The position numbers were made by a program, and so were the translations under genes. This document shows positions 52,651 to 61,363 of a stretch of DNA of 64,000 bases, in pieces (position 1 is the first letter of the stretch; every line of letters begins with the position of its first letter). A model generated the notes under the pieces. It had not been told where the DNA came from, ran no database searches, and saw only the letters and a program-made list of their open reading frames with translations. Location: positions 371,963 to 435,962 of the forward strand of contig NZ_JBOEGM010000020.1 in assembly GCF_050633425.1 (NCBI RefSeq), given 5' to 3'. This DNA is from Pelagimonas sp050633425 (GTDB taxonomy: Bacteria > Pseudomonadota > Alphaproteobacteria > Rhodobacterales > Rhodobacteraceae).

Positions 52651-53976
52651 TTAACGCCGTATCACGTCGCCATTTAGCGAATTTCGACCCGACGAAACGA
52701 TTCGCACCGGAACCATGTCACCGGGGGCGATTCCCTCGGCTTGGCCCTCAGCTTGGACGTGAACGGCGTGTAGATATTCCGACTTGCCGACCATCTGCCC
52801 CGGCTCGCGACCGGCTTTTTCGATCAGAACCGAGACGTCGCGCCCGATCATCGCATCTTGGAGGGCGCGTTGTTGTTGGGACAACAAAGCCTGGAGGCGC
52901 TGCAACCGGTCGTTCTTTTCATCTTCGGGCACCTGAGGGCGCTCTGCTGCGGGGGTGCCGGGGCGTTCGGAATACTTGAACGAGAAGGCCGAGCCGTATT
53001 CGACCGCCTTGATCAATGCGAGCGTGTCCTGAAAATCTTCTTCGGTCTCTTCGGGGAAACCCACGATGAAATCGCCTGACAGATGCAGATCCGGGCGCAC
53101 GCCGCGCAGCCGCTCGATGAGCTTCAGGTAATCCTCGGCTGTATGGGAGCGGTTCATGCGTTTGAGGATCTTGTCGCTGCCCGCCTGCACCGGCAGATGG
53201 AGATATGGCATCAGCTTGTCGCAATCGCCATGCGCGGCGATCAGGTCATCATCCATGTCATTGGGGTGCGAGGTGGTGAAGCGGATACGTTCAAGCCCGT
53301 CGATTTTGGCCATGTCGCGGATCAACCCGCCAAGGCCCTTGTCGTGGCCGTGATAGGCGTTGACGTTTTGACCAAGCAATGTCAGCTCGCGCACGCCGCG
53401 TTCGACCAGATCGCGGGCCTCGTCCATAATGCGGGTCGCCGGGCGGCTGACTTCGGCACCGCGGGTATACGGCACCACACAAAAGGCACAGAATTTGTCA
53501 CAGCCTTCCTGGACAGTCAGAAAGGCGGTCGGGCCGCGCTTGGCCTTGGGGCGCGATTTGAGGGCGGCGAATTTGTCATCCTCGGGGAAATCGGTGTCGA
53601 GGGCTTTTTGGCCGGAGCGGGCTTTGGCCTCAAGCTCGGGCAGACGGTGGTAGCTCTGCGGGCCGACAACCAAGTCGACCATCGGCTGGCGGCGCATGAT
53701 TTCCTTGCCCTCGGCCTGAGCCACACAGCCTGCAACGCCGATTTTCAGGTCAGGCTTCTCGGCCTTGAGGCCCTTGTAGCGGCCAAGTTCGGAGTAAACC
53801 TTCTCGGCGGCCTTTTCGCGGATATGACAGGTGTTGAGCAGAATCATATCTGCGTCATCGGGGGTTTCGGTTTGAACATAGCCCTCGCCGCCCATGGCTT
53901 CGGCCATGCGTTCACTGTCATAGACGTTCATCTGGCACCCATAGGTCTTGATGAATAGCTTTTTGGGCTCGGTCAT
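52651..53976 (-). CDS. miaB: tRNA-2-methylthio-N6-dimethylallyladenosine synthase
   Basis: Radical-SAM methylthiotransferase acting on A37 of tRNAs reading UNN codons. 441 residues: the N-terminal UPF0004 domain with three Fe-S cysteines (YGCQMNVYDSERM, NTCHIREKAAEKV, AGCVAQAEG), a radical-SAM CDKFCAFC motif, and a C-terminal TRAM domain. The ATG at 53976 starts MTEPKKLFIKTYGCQ; the longer frame is rejected. Confidence 0.97.
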   Translation of the reverse strand: MTEPKKLFIKTYGCQMNVYDSERMAEAMGGEGYVQTETPDDADMILLNTCHIREKAAEKVYSELGRYKGLKAEKPDLKIGVAGCVAQAEGKEIMRRQPMVDLVVGPQSYHRLPELEAKARSGQKALDTDFPEDDKFAALKSRPKAKRGPTAFLTVQEGCDKFCAFCVVPYTRGAEVSRPATRIMDEARDLVERGVRELTLLGQNVNAYHGHDKGLGGLIRDMAKIDGLERIRFTTSHPNDMDDDLIAAHGDCDKLMPYLHLPVQAGSDKILKRMNRSHTAEDYLKLIERLRGVRPDLHLSGDFIVGFPEETEEDFQDTLALIKAVEYGSAFSFKYSERPGTPAAERPQVPEDEKNDRLQRLQALLSQQQRALQDAMIGRDVSVLIEKAGREPGQMVGKSEYLHAVHVQAEGQAEGIAPGDMVPVRIVSSGRNSLNGDVIRR

Positions 53977-54151
53977 GTCATGTCCTGTCGCGTTAGGCGG
54001 GCGTGGCTGCAAATTTTCGACGAAAATTTTATCCCCGATCAGAGGCGGCAGATAACGCATAAACACCCCGTCTTGCAATGCACGAGATTTTCACCGATTC
54101 TGGGAGAAAATCCCATGGTGGCCTCGGAGTGACCTTGGGGCGATCTCGGCA

Positions 54152-55033
54152 ATGAGGCGATTCATGCAATACGACGGGCTTAACGACTATCTCAAACGTG
54201 GCGGCGCAGCGCTGGCGCAGGGACCGGTTGCATTGGTTTTTGCCGAAGATGAGGCCGAGTTGGGGACAACCCTGCGCCATCATCTGCATTCAGGTTTCAG
54301 TTCCGTGACGGTGTTTATGTCCTCTCTTTGGGCCTTGCCCCCCGATCTTGAGGCCAAGGTGCACCGGGTTGCGTATGATATGACCGTCGACAACGCCCTG
54401 CCCCATGCCATGAACGCCGTGATCGCGGCGGCCCCGAATGTTTGGATGTATTACTGTTATAATGCAGAATACTTGTTCTACCCATTCTGCGAGACCCGCA
54501 CCGTGGGAGAGATGTTGAGCTATCACGCCGAAGAGCGCCGTGATGCGATGCTGGCCTATGTTGTCGATCTTTATGCTGGCGATTTGAACAAATGCCCCAA
54601 TGCGGTTTCTCTGGATGATGCGCATTTGGATCGATCCGGCTATTACGCATTGGCGCGGTCCGACCCAGCCAACAATAATTACCCCAAGGAACGGCAGCTT
54701 GACTTCTTTGGCGGCTTGCGGTGGCGCTATGAGGAACATGTGCCGGTTGAGCGGCGCAAGATTGACCGGGTGGCTTTGTTCAAATCCAAGCCCGGCCTGC
54801 ATATGCGTGACGATCACACGTTTGATGACGAAGAGTACAACACCTATGCCTGCCCATGGCATAACAACCTGACGGCGGCGGTGGTGTCGTTTCGCACGGC
54901 AAAAGCCCTAAAGCGCAACCCTGGGTCCACGTTTGAGATACGGAATTTTCGCTGGTATAATTCAACGCCGTTTGAATGGCACTCACGGCAGTTGCTTGAC
55001 CTTGGGTTGATTGAGCCCGGTCAGTGGTTTTGA
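54152..55033 (+). CDS. conserved glycosyltransferase-like protein
   Basis: 293 residues, no signal or transmembrane segment. The N-terminal half (VALVFAEDEAELGTTLRHHLHSGFSSVTVFM) resembles the start of family-2 or DUF23/GT92-like glycosyltransferases, and RRDAMLAYVVDLYAGDL follows. A DxD is not certain, so enzymatic role is tentative. The C-terminal part (YACPWHNNLTAAVVSFRTAKA) is characteristic but unnamed. It is divergent from miaB. Confidence 0.7.
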   Translation: MRRFMQYDGLNDYLKRGGAALAQGPVALVFAEDEAELGTTLRHHLHSGFSSVTVFMSSLWALPPDLEAKVHRVAYDMTVDNALPHAMNAVIAAAPNVWMYYCYNAEYLFYPFCETRTVGEMLSYHAEERRDAMLAYVVDLYAGDLNKCPNAVSLDDAHLDRSGYYALARSDPANNNYPKERQLDFFGGLRWRYEEHVPVERRKIDRVALFKSKPGLHMRDDHTFDDEEYNTYACPWHNNLTAAVVSFRTAKALKRNPGSTFEIRNFRWYNSTPFEWHSRQLLDLGLIEPGQWF

Positions 55034-55313
55034 GATAAGGCTGTTTAGTAAGGAGTTTTTTAAGGCTTTTGTCACATCAATTGAAAAAGACGACGAACGC
55101 AATGTTCGTTCAGCACATCCGACCCAACTGGCTTGCAAATATTTCTGCGACGAAACTGATAAAGGCGTCAGGGTTTTCCAAATCAACAGCTACGGTTCGT
55201 CAGATAGGGAAATACCTGACAAACTAAGCCAAACTTTGCAATTTGATCGAAGGTCAGCCCAGCAGCTTTTTGATGCGTTGGCATTTGAGTTCAAGTTTTC
55301 TACGTCGAAGTAG
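55011..55313 (+). CDS. hypothetical protein, 100 residues
   Basis: Open frame that begins inside the end of the glycosyltransferase-like gene at a TTG. Its sequence (KDDERNVRSAHPTQLACKYF and the DRRSAQQLFDALAFEFKF end) looks protein-like and is AT-richer than the flanks. No family or ribosome-binding site. It may be real or a remnant. Confidence 0.4.
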   Translation: MSPVSGFEIRLFSKEFFKAFVTSIEKDDERNVRSAHPTQLACKYFCDETDKGVRVFQINSYGSSDREIPDKLSQTLQFDRRSAQQLFDALAFEFKFSTSK

Positions 55314-55623
55314 AGTATGAACAAATCTCAAAATGCCCATCCGTCGCCCGTGTCAGCGCATCGTTGACAAAGACGGCGTGCACATATTTCGGGGCTTCGG
55401 TGGTGCCGTAGTTATAGCTCACGCAGGCCTCGTCCCAATTGGCCGGGTTCCGTTCGAACCCGGCATCGGGGCCAAGGGCAACGGCGGCTTCTGACGGTGA
55501 CACGCCTTTAGAGAGTTTACGCGCAACACCGTCGCTTTTGGGGGCATCAGCACCGGGGGCTGCGCCTTGCATACATCCGGCCAAGCTCAGCATGGCAACA
55601 CTCGATAGAACAAGACGCAACAT
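55300..55623 (-). CDS. small lipoprotein, about 107 residues
   Basis: Lipoprotein signal LVLSSVAMLSLAGC, with an AAAAAGGGG ribosome-binding site before ATG 55623. The mature part has two cysteines near DEACVSYNYG and HFEICSYS and no recognised domain. It is 13 bases downstream of fabI's stop, so possibly in the fab transcript. Confidence 0.75.
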   Translation of the reverse strand: MLRLVLSSVAMLSLAGCMQGAAPGADAPKSDGVARKLSKGVSPSEAAVALGPDAGFERNPANWDEACVSYNYGTTEAPKYVHAVFVNDALTRATDGHFEICSYSTST

Positions 55624-55636
55624 TGTCATCCCCTTT

Positions 55637-56428
55637 TTACAGATTATCCTGCTGAGGCATGCCCAGCACATGGAACCCGCCATCAACGCGGACAATTTCA
55701 CCGGTGGTGCAGGCACCCGCGTCAGAAATCAGCCAAACCGCCGTACCGCCAACCGCATCCAACGTCGCGTTCGAACGCAAAGGCGCGTTTTGGTCGGTGT
55801 GTTTATAGGTCTTGCGCGCGCCACCAATGGCCGCGCCTGCCAGGGTTTTCATCGGTCCCGGTGACAGCGCATTCACACGGATACCTTCTGGGCCGAGATC
55901 ATTAGCCAGATAACGCGTGGTCGATTCCAGCGCCGCTTTGGCCACCCCCATGACGTTATAATTTGGCGTTACGCGGGTTGAGCCCATATAGGTCAGGGTC
56001 AACAAAGTGCCGCCATTGTCTTTCATCAGGGGATGGGCGCGCCGCGCCACCTCGATAAAGCTATAGGCGGAAATATCGAGCGAGTTTTTGAAGTTTTCGC
56101 GCGACGTGTCCAAAATTCGGCCTGTCAGCTCATTCTTGTCAGAATAGGCAATCGCGTGCACGACAAAATCGAGGCTATCCCACCGCGCGCCAAGCTGTTC
56201 AAACGCAGTGTCAAGCGAGGCGTCATCTGTCACATCGACATCGACCATAAAGTCGCTACCGACACTGGCCGCCAGCGGTTCCAGCCGCTTGCCAAATGCC
56301 TCGCCCTGATAAGTAAAGGCCAATTCAGCCCCAGCTTCGGCACATGCTTTGGCAATGCCCCAGGCGATGGAACGTTCGTTGGCAACGCCCATAATAAGGC
56401 CGCGCTTGCCCTTGAGATCAATGGTCAT
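55637..56428 (-). CDS. fabI: enoyl-ACP reductase (NADH), FabI
   Basis: Final reduction in each cycle of type II fatty-acid synthesis. 263 residues, short-chain-dehydrogenase fold: GLIMGVANERSIAWGIAKA is the FabI nucleotide-binding loop, and YNVMGVAKAALE carries the Tyr and Lys of the active site. It lies 11 bases after fabB. Target of triclosan-type inhibitors in other species. Confidence 0.97.
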   Translation of the reverse strand: MTIDLKGKRGLIMGVANERSIAWGIAKACAEAGAELAFTYQGEAFGKRLEPLAASVGSDFMVDVDVTDDASLDTAFEQLGARWDSLDFVVHAIAYSDKNELTGRILDTSRENFKNSLDISAYSFIEVARRAHPLMKDNGGTLLTLTYMGSTRVTPNYNVMGVAKAALESTTRYLANDLGPEGIRVNALSPGPMKTLAGAAIGGARKTYKHTDQNAPLRSNATLDAVGGTAVWLISDAGACTTGEIVRVDGGFHVLGMPQQDNL

Positions 56429-56439
56429 AACTACTCGCC

Positions 56440-57669
56440 TCAGTCTTTGTACTTGGACATTACCATCGAGCCATTGGTCCCACCAAAGCCAAATGAGTTT
56501 GTCATCACCGAATCCAGCCCGGCATTTTCCACCAGCTCTGTCGCAATCTCTTCGGGCTTAAGCGCCGGATCAAGGTTTTCGACATTGATCGATGGGATCA
56601 AGAAATCATGCTCAAGTGCCAACAGGCAATAGATCGCCTCTTGGGCCCCGGTTGCGCCTTGGCTGTGGCCGGTCATGGATTTGGTCGACGACACCGGCGG
56701 GGTCGAGCCTTCGCCAAACACGCGGCGCACCGCTTCGATTTCACCGACATCGCCAACCGGGGTCGAAGTTCCGTGAGCGTTGATATAGCTGACTTTTCGG
56801 CCCTCTGGCAGTGTTGACAGAGCCACGCGCATCGCCCGCTCGCCGCCTTCGCCGGATGGCGCAACCATGTCAGCGCCGTCAGACGTCGCGCCATAGCCGG
56901 TGATTTCTGCATAAATCTTGGCACCGCGCGCCTTGGCGTGTTCCAAATCTTCCAGCACCAACATGCCGCCACCGCCGCCAATTACAAACCCGTCGCGATC
57001 CGCGTCAAAAGCCCGGCTCGCGCGCTCTGGAGTGTCGTTGTATTTCGAGGACATCGCGCCCATGGCGTCAAACAGGCAGGACAGCGTCCAATCCAGCTCT
57101 TCGCCGCCACCAGCAAACATAACGTCCTGCTTGCCCATCATAATTTGTTCCGCAGCGTTGCCGATGCAATGCAGCGAGGTCGAGCACGCCGAGGTGATCG
57201 AATAGTTGATGCCTTTGATTTTGAAAGCGGTCGAGAGGTTGGCCGAGACGGTTGAGCACATGGCTTTGGGTACTGCAAACGGGCCGATCCGCTTGGTCGC
57301 GCCGGTTTTCAATACGGTCTGATGCGCGGCCAACATGGCGCTGGTCGACGGGCCACCGGAACCGGCAACAAGGCCAGTGCGTGGGTTCACAACGTCGCTT
57401 TCTTCCAGCCCGGAATCTTCGATTGCCTGCTGCATGGCGATATAGGCATAGGCCGCGCCGGGGCCCATAAAACGCAGCGTGCGTTTGTCAATGTGATCTG
57501 CTGGGTTCAGGTTAATGTCGCCAGCGATCTGGCTGCGAAACCCATGTTCTTTCATCGCCTCATTGGCGGTGATGCCGGATTTCCCGGTCTTGAGAGATGC
57601 CAAAACTTCTTCGGCATTGTTCCCGATGCTGGACACGATCCCCAGCCCTGTAACGACGACGCGGCGCAT
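56440..57669 (-). CDS. fabB: 3-oxoacyl-ACP synthase I, FabB
   Basis: Elongating beta-ketoacyl synthase needed for unsaturated fatty acids together with FabA. 409 residues. The active-site Cys is in TSACSTSLHCIG; catalytic His residues are in NAHGTSTPVGD and KSMTGHSQGATG. N-terminus MRRVVVTGLGIVSSIG. In relatives fabA follows directly upstream (fabA-fabB-fabI), but here a 1.7 kb insertion separates them. Confidence 0.97.
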   Translation of the reverse strand: MRRVVVTGLGIVSSIGNNAEEVLASLKTGKSGITANEAMKEHGFRSQIAGDINLNPADHIDKRTLRFMGPGAAYAYIAMQQAIEDSGLEESDVVNPRTGLVAGSGGPSTSAMLAAHQTVLKTGATKRIGPFAVPKAMCSTVSANLSTAFKIKGINYSITSACSTSLHCIGNAAEQIMMGKQDVMFAGGGEELDWTLSCLFDAMGAMSSKYNDTPERASRAFDADRDGFVIGGGGGMLVLEDLEHAKARGAKIYAEITGYGATSDGADMVAPSGEGGERAMRVALSTLPEGRKVSYINAHGTSTPVGDVGEIEAVRRVFGEGSTPPVSSTKSMTGHSQGATGAQEAIYCLLALEHDFLIPSINVENLDPALKPEEIATELVENAGLDSVMTNSFGFGGTNGSMVMSKYKD

Positions 57670-57993
57670 ACGGCCTCCCTAACTTTGCTTGCCTCTTAGT
57701 AGGGCATTGCGCCGGTCAGGTGCAAGGTGGGTTGGAAAATGTACAAACTAAAGCGACCAGTTGGGAGCATCTTCGGTGCCCTGCATTTGCCTAGCCCAGA
57801 ACCCGTGATGATCGGCACAACAAGAGCAACCGCTACGCGCGACCTGAAGTCCTCTCACGATCCTCTAGTTCCTTTTTAAAAACGGCAAACAGCGTTACGC
57901 TAACCGGATGAGATCACCCTTTACGAGACCTTAATCTGTGGAGCGTGCGGCGTGGTGCCAGCGGCACTTTGGTAAAGTGGGAGAGTTTGGAAA
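57670..57993. other. upstream region of fabB, about 320 bp
   Basis: No gene supported; it must now contain the fabB promoter because fabA no longer reads into it. No clear boxes. Confidence 0.5.
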
Positions 57994-58215
57994 ATGATCG
58001 AGAGAATCAAACAGGCGATCTTGAACAACTTCCGCTTCAAGTTGCTTTACGTTTCATTGTTCCTTTTTTATGGGCATTTTTCAGGAGAAATCCCGGTGAC
58101 AACACCAAACTCTTGGATCGTTTGGCTTTTTGTTTTCATTATTTTCTTTGGTCCTGCCGTTTCCGTATTATCCCGCTGTCTCCTTGCGCGTTTAAAAAGC
58201 AGCCACCGGAGTTGA
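57994..58215 (+). CDS. small two-helix membrane protein, 73 residues
   Basis: Has an acceptable GGAGAG upstream and two hydrophobic segments (about 15-33 and 42-62). The sequence ends basic (RCLLARLKSSHRS). No family. It lies in the insert between fabB and fabA. Confidence 0.45.
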   Translation: MIERIKQAILNNFRFKLLYVSLFLFYGHFSGEIPVTTPNSWIVWLFVFIIFFGPAVSVLSRCLLARLKSSHRS

Positions 58216-58601
58216 TCGAAGGCCATGCCAGATCGGAGGCGATTTGGACGGTCTCGCGCTGAAATGACTCTCAACGCCAGTTATGTGATGCCCCAGAATG
58301 TGGATCAATACGCGTGAGTGTGGCTCGGTTTTCCACGTTGGATCATATCCCGCATCCGGTTTTGAAACTGTGACCTTAGTTGGAAAATCCCAATCGCCCC
58401 CCGTAATGCCACCACTTGCTTTGATAACCCGCTAGACGCCCCCGCAGAAAATGGGAGCAAGTGCCTATTCTACAATAAGACGAAAAGGCGCTGTTTTTCA
58501 GCACCTTCGCAGAAGCCCGCCTTAATCATTGAAATTCGTTACAATCCCGCCAACATAGAAAGCGAAAGTATTTTCTAGCATTTGTGATTTAGGCAAAGTG
58601 T
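58216..58601. other. intergenic region of about 385 bp
   Basis: No gene or repeat supported; AT-richer than the fab genes. It precedes the NYN gene and should contain its promoter. Confidence 0.5.
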
Positions 58602-59315
58602 ATGACGCCCAGAAACCGCCCCTTGCTCGCCGTGCTGATTGACGCGGATAACATTCCATCCAAATTTGCCTCGGCGATTTTGAAAGAGATCGGGACCTTT
58701 GGCGATCTCACCCTTCGACGTGTTTATGGAGATTGGTCGACCGATCATCTCAAGGGCTGGTCGGAACAGGTCCGCCAACACGGTCTCGTCGCGCATCAAA
58801 ATTCCGCCAATACAACGGGTAAAAACTCAAGTGACATTGGCCTCGTGATTGATGCGATGGATATTCTACATTCCGGCCGTTTTGATGGGTTTGTGTTGGT
58901 CAGCTCTGATAGCGACTTTACGGCCCTGGCCAATCGCATCAGGGAACACGGGCTTCATGTGATCGGCATCGGAGAAAGCAAAACCCCGGCCAGCCTGCGC
59001 AATGTGTGTAACCGCTTTGTGTTGCTAGAAAATATCGTTGATGACGCCCCTGCCCGCCCCAATGATCGCACCAAAACCGCCAGCAAGCGGCCAGCAAAAG
59101 AGGCTGTGCCCCTGATCCATGCGGCCATGGACAAAATCGATCCTGACAGCGACCGTTGGACACTTTCCAGTCTCGGCAAACAGATCATGTCCGCAAATAC
59201 GGATTTTGATACACGCAGCTATGGGTTCAAAAAGCTCAGCGATTTGATTAACAATCTTCCGCAATTTAAACTGCGCAAGACCGAAACGGGGCTACAAGTT
59301 CAAAGGGTCGGTTAA
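58602..59315 (+). CDS. NYN-domain (LabA/PIN-like) protein with a C-terminal LOTUS/OST-HTH
   Basis: 237 residues. The N-terminal NYN nuclease-like domain has LLAVLIDADNIP (Asp14, Asp16), NSSDIGLVIDAMDIL (Asp78) and VLVSSDSDFTALAN (Asp103, Asp105), the acidic residues of a PIN-type metal site. A linker then leads to a LOTUS/OST-HTH domain (about 165-235) that binds RNA. It is most likely an RNase or RNA-binding effector; the substrate is unknown. It stands alone between fabB and fabA, with a terminator after it. Confidence 0.9.
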   Translation: MTPRNRPLLAVLIDADNIPSKFASAILKEIGTFGDLTLRRVYGDWSTDHLKGWSEQVRQHGLVAHQNSANTTGKNSSDIGLVIDAMDILHSGRFDGFVLVSSDSDFTALANRIREHGLHVIGIGESKTPASLRNVCNRFVLLENIVDDAPARPNDRTKTASKRPAKEAVPLIHAAMDKIDPDSDRWTLSSLGKQIMSANTDFDTRSYGFKKLSDLINNLPQFKLRKTETGLQVQRVG

Positions 59316-59340
59316 AGCACGTTACCAACCTCAGAGCGTA

Positions 59341-59365
59341 AAAAAGAGGCCCAAGGGCCCCTTTT
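59341..59365. terminator. bidirectional terminator between NYN and fabA
   Basis: Stem AAAAGAGGCC / GGCCCCTTTT with one mismatch and a short loop, flanked by A- and T-runs on both sides. Confidence 0.7.
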
Positions 59366-59396
59366 CATTCATCCGAGCGGTTTGAAACCTGTGCGT

Positions 59397-59906
59397 TTAG
59401 CTCTCGCTCAGGGCGACCTTCATGTCTTTGACTTCATAGGCCAATTCACCGTCTACTTCGACGATACCATCGGCGACGCCCATGGTTAGACGGCGGGTTT
59501 GGATGGCTTTGGTAAAGTCGATTTTATAAGTCAGCAATTTGGCATCCGGGCGGACCATCGCTTTGAGTTTGATCTCCCCAACGCCAAGCGCATACCCGCG
59601 CCCCTGCCAGCCGCGCCAGCCAAGATTAAAGCCGGTCAACTGCCACAGGCCATCAAGGCCAAGGCAGCCAGGCATGATCGGATTGCCGGGAAAGTGGCAC
59701 TCAAAGAACCAAAGGTCAGGCGTGATGTCGAACTCGGCCAGAACGTGACCTTTGCCATGAGCGCCGCCGTCACCAGAGATATCTGTTATCCGGTCCATCA
59801 TCAGCATAGGCGGGGCCGGAAGTTGGGCGTTGCCGGGGCCAAACAGATCGCCTGCGGCACATTTCAGAAGGTCTTCTTTGCTGAAGCTGGATGGAAAATC
59901 GGCCAT
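59397..59906 (-). CDS. fabA: 3-hydroxydecanoyl-ACP dehydratase/isomerase, FabA
   Basis: Introduces the cis double bond in unsaturated fatty-acid synthesis. 169 residues, hot-dog fold. WFFECHFPGNPIMPGCLGLDG carries the catalytic His, and the downstream GLDGLWQLTGF the Asp. The ATG at 59906 begins MADFPSSFSKEDLL; the longer frame is rejected. Divergent from irr, separated from fabB by an insert. Confidence 0.97.
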   Translation of the reverse strand: MADFPSSFSKEDLLKCAAGDLFGPGNAQLPAPPMLMMDRITDISGDGGAHGKGHVLAEFDITPDLWFFECHFPGNPIMPGCLGLDGLWQLTGFNLGWRGWQGRGYALGVGEIKLKAMVRPDAKLLTYKIDFTKAIQTRRLTMGVADGIVEVDGELAYEVKDMKVALSES

Positions 59907-60095
59907 GCGATCACGCCCTTTATTGTTCTTTTCAGTCTTGGTTAAGTGTCCTCTACCATCCACCCCGAGCGAAGCCAAGTGCGGCGGCGATGCGCGCTGG
60001 TCTGCGGCGCAGCCCCTCATGGGCTGCAAATTCGTTTGAAAAGATACCCCGATCAGTCGTATATAAGGTTTGCAGCATATGGGAACCGGCACCTA

Positions 60096-60512
60096 ATGAA
60101 CTCTGAGGCACTGACACGCGGCAAAAATTGGCTTGGCAATTCGGACCTGCGTCCGACCCGGCAACGTCTTGCTTTGGCTGCGCTTTTGATCGGTGACGGC
60201 CAGAATCGTCACGTCACAGCCGAGAGCCTTTTCGAGAGCGCCAAGACCATGGGGGAGCCCGTGTCGCTTGCCACGGTTTACAACACGCTCAAGGCGTTTT
60301 GTTCGGCTGGTTTGATGCAAGAGGTCACGGTTGACGGCTCACGCAGCTATTTTGACACCAACACCCACGAACACCCGCATTTCTTTTGGGAAGACAGCGG
60401 CAAGCTGACGGATGCTTCGGCCGAACAGCTGAAAATCGTCGAATTGCCGGAGGCCCCAGAGGGCATGGAAATCGCGGCAGTGGATGTGGTGATCCGGTTG
60501 CGCAAGGTTTGA
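60096..60512 (+). CDS. irr: Fur-family iron/heme response regulator Irr
   Basis: 138-residue winged-helix regulator. RPTRQRLALAALLIGDGQNR and SLATVYNTLKAF are the Fur-family DNA-binding parts. HEHPH (His91-93-95) is the Irr-type metal/heme region of alphaproteobacteria. It represses iron-using pathways when iron is low. Divergent from fabA; this fabA-irr pairing is common in Rhodobacterales. Confidence 0.95.
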   Translation: MNSEALTRGKNWLGNSDLRPTRQRLALAALLIGDGQNRHVTAESLFESAKTMGEPVSLATVYNTLKAFCSAGLMQEVTVDGSRSYFDTNTHEHPHFFWEDSGKLTDASAEQLKIVELPEAPEGMEIAAVDVVIRLRKV

Positions 60513-60564
60513 ACGCGCCACATAGTCCGATTGTAAGAAGTCTTTGCAATTGGAAACTTTTCGA

Positions 60565-60903
60565 ATGCCGTATCAATATATCAGCGCAATCGCTGGTCTC
60601 GCATGTGTCCTTGGTCTAGCGGCCTGCGAACCATCAACTCAACAGCAAGAAATCCAAAATTCGCCCTTCGTGGCGGTTTCTTATTGCGTTTCGGAACAGG
60701 GTATAAAACCGGTTTCCAAGGGCAGTGGGAGTTTATTCAACGGCAACGAAACCGTTGATGAGTCGATAAAAATGCTGGAAAAGCCATTCGGCTTGACCAC
60801 GGCGCAAAAGAGCGAAGTACGCCGATGTGCGGTCAGCAAACTCAACGCTCAGAAAGTTGGTCAGAGCGCTGGTCAGAACGCTGGTCTGAGCGCTGGTGGG
60901 TAA
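60565..60903 (+). CDS. lipoprotein with repetitive C-terminus
   Basis: 112 residues from ATG 60565, lipoprotein signal ending GLAACEPS. The middle has SYCVSEQGI and RRCAVSKL with two cysteines. The end is a Gly-Gln-Ser-Ala repeat (GQSAGQNAGLSAGG) encoded by a 12-bp tandem repeat. No family. It follows irr by 52 bases. Confidence 0.75.
   Translation: MPYQYISAIAGLACVLGLAACEPSTQQQEIQNSPFVAVSYCVSEQGIKPVSKGSGSLFNGNETVDESIKMLEKPFGLTTAQKSEVRRCAVSKLNAQKVGQSAGQNAGLSAGG
60859..60894. repeat. 12-bp tandem repeat, three copies, at the end of a lipoprotein gene
   Basis: GGTCAGAGCGCT, GGTCAGAACGCT, GGTCTGAGCGCT. In-frame, ending 6 bases before the stop codon. Confidence 0.85.
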
Positions 60904-61004
60904 CTGCCGAATCTAAGATTTTGTCACTGGTACCCGCGGCCTGCCACAGATTTTCTTTTAAAAGCAGATCACTCCACCCCTTGAAGCGTAAAAAAAGCGG
61001 AAGT

Positions 61005-61226
61005 TTATTCCTCTCCCCTCTGATTGCTCAGCGGATTAACACCCGGATCAAAGCTGCGCGTGATCTTGAAACCGTCACGCGCGCCGCATTGGGAGCAAAC
61101 CAAAGTGATGGGCTGGCCCTCAAACTGACGGCTGACCGTGGGTAGGTGCGAAACCTTGCCGACATAGCGACACCGGTTGCAGGCTACATAAAGGATATTT
61201 CCGGGAATCGCGGACATTGAGAACAT
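61005..61226 (-). CDS. small zinc-ribbon protein
   Basis: About 73 residues (ATG 61226; ATG 61217 also possible). Two CxxC knuckles, CNRC and CSQC, 26-30 residues apart, form a likely zinc ribbon. No catalytic domain. Such proteins act in transcription, translation or as toxin/phage accessory proteins; the role is unknown. No clear ribosome-binding site. Confidence 0.6.
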   Translation of the reverse strand: MFSMSAIPGNILYVACNRCRYVGKVSHLPTVSRQFEGQPITLVCSQCGARDGFKITRSFDPGVNPLSNQRGEE

Positions 61227-61297
61227 ATGTCGAACAGTATCGAATTCGGCAAGTCGCAACCTTTATGGGCTGCAGTCCATTTTTTACTTTACAATTA

Positions 61298-61344
61298 GGG
61301 CCGCAGCCCATAAGGTAATTTCATTGGACGGGATAAGAGATCCC
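61298..61344 (+). promoter_or_regulatory. twin-hairpin leader, copy 1
   Basis: Hairpin GGGC-CGCA-GCCC (61298-61309), 20-base spacer, then hairpin GGGAT-AAGAG-ATCCC (61330-61344), 19 bases before the ATG of the 187-residue gene. The same pair, spacing and loop sequences occur before the 62059 gene. Confidence 0.8.
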
Positions 61345-61363
61345 ACAGAATTAGGAGATACCG

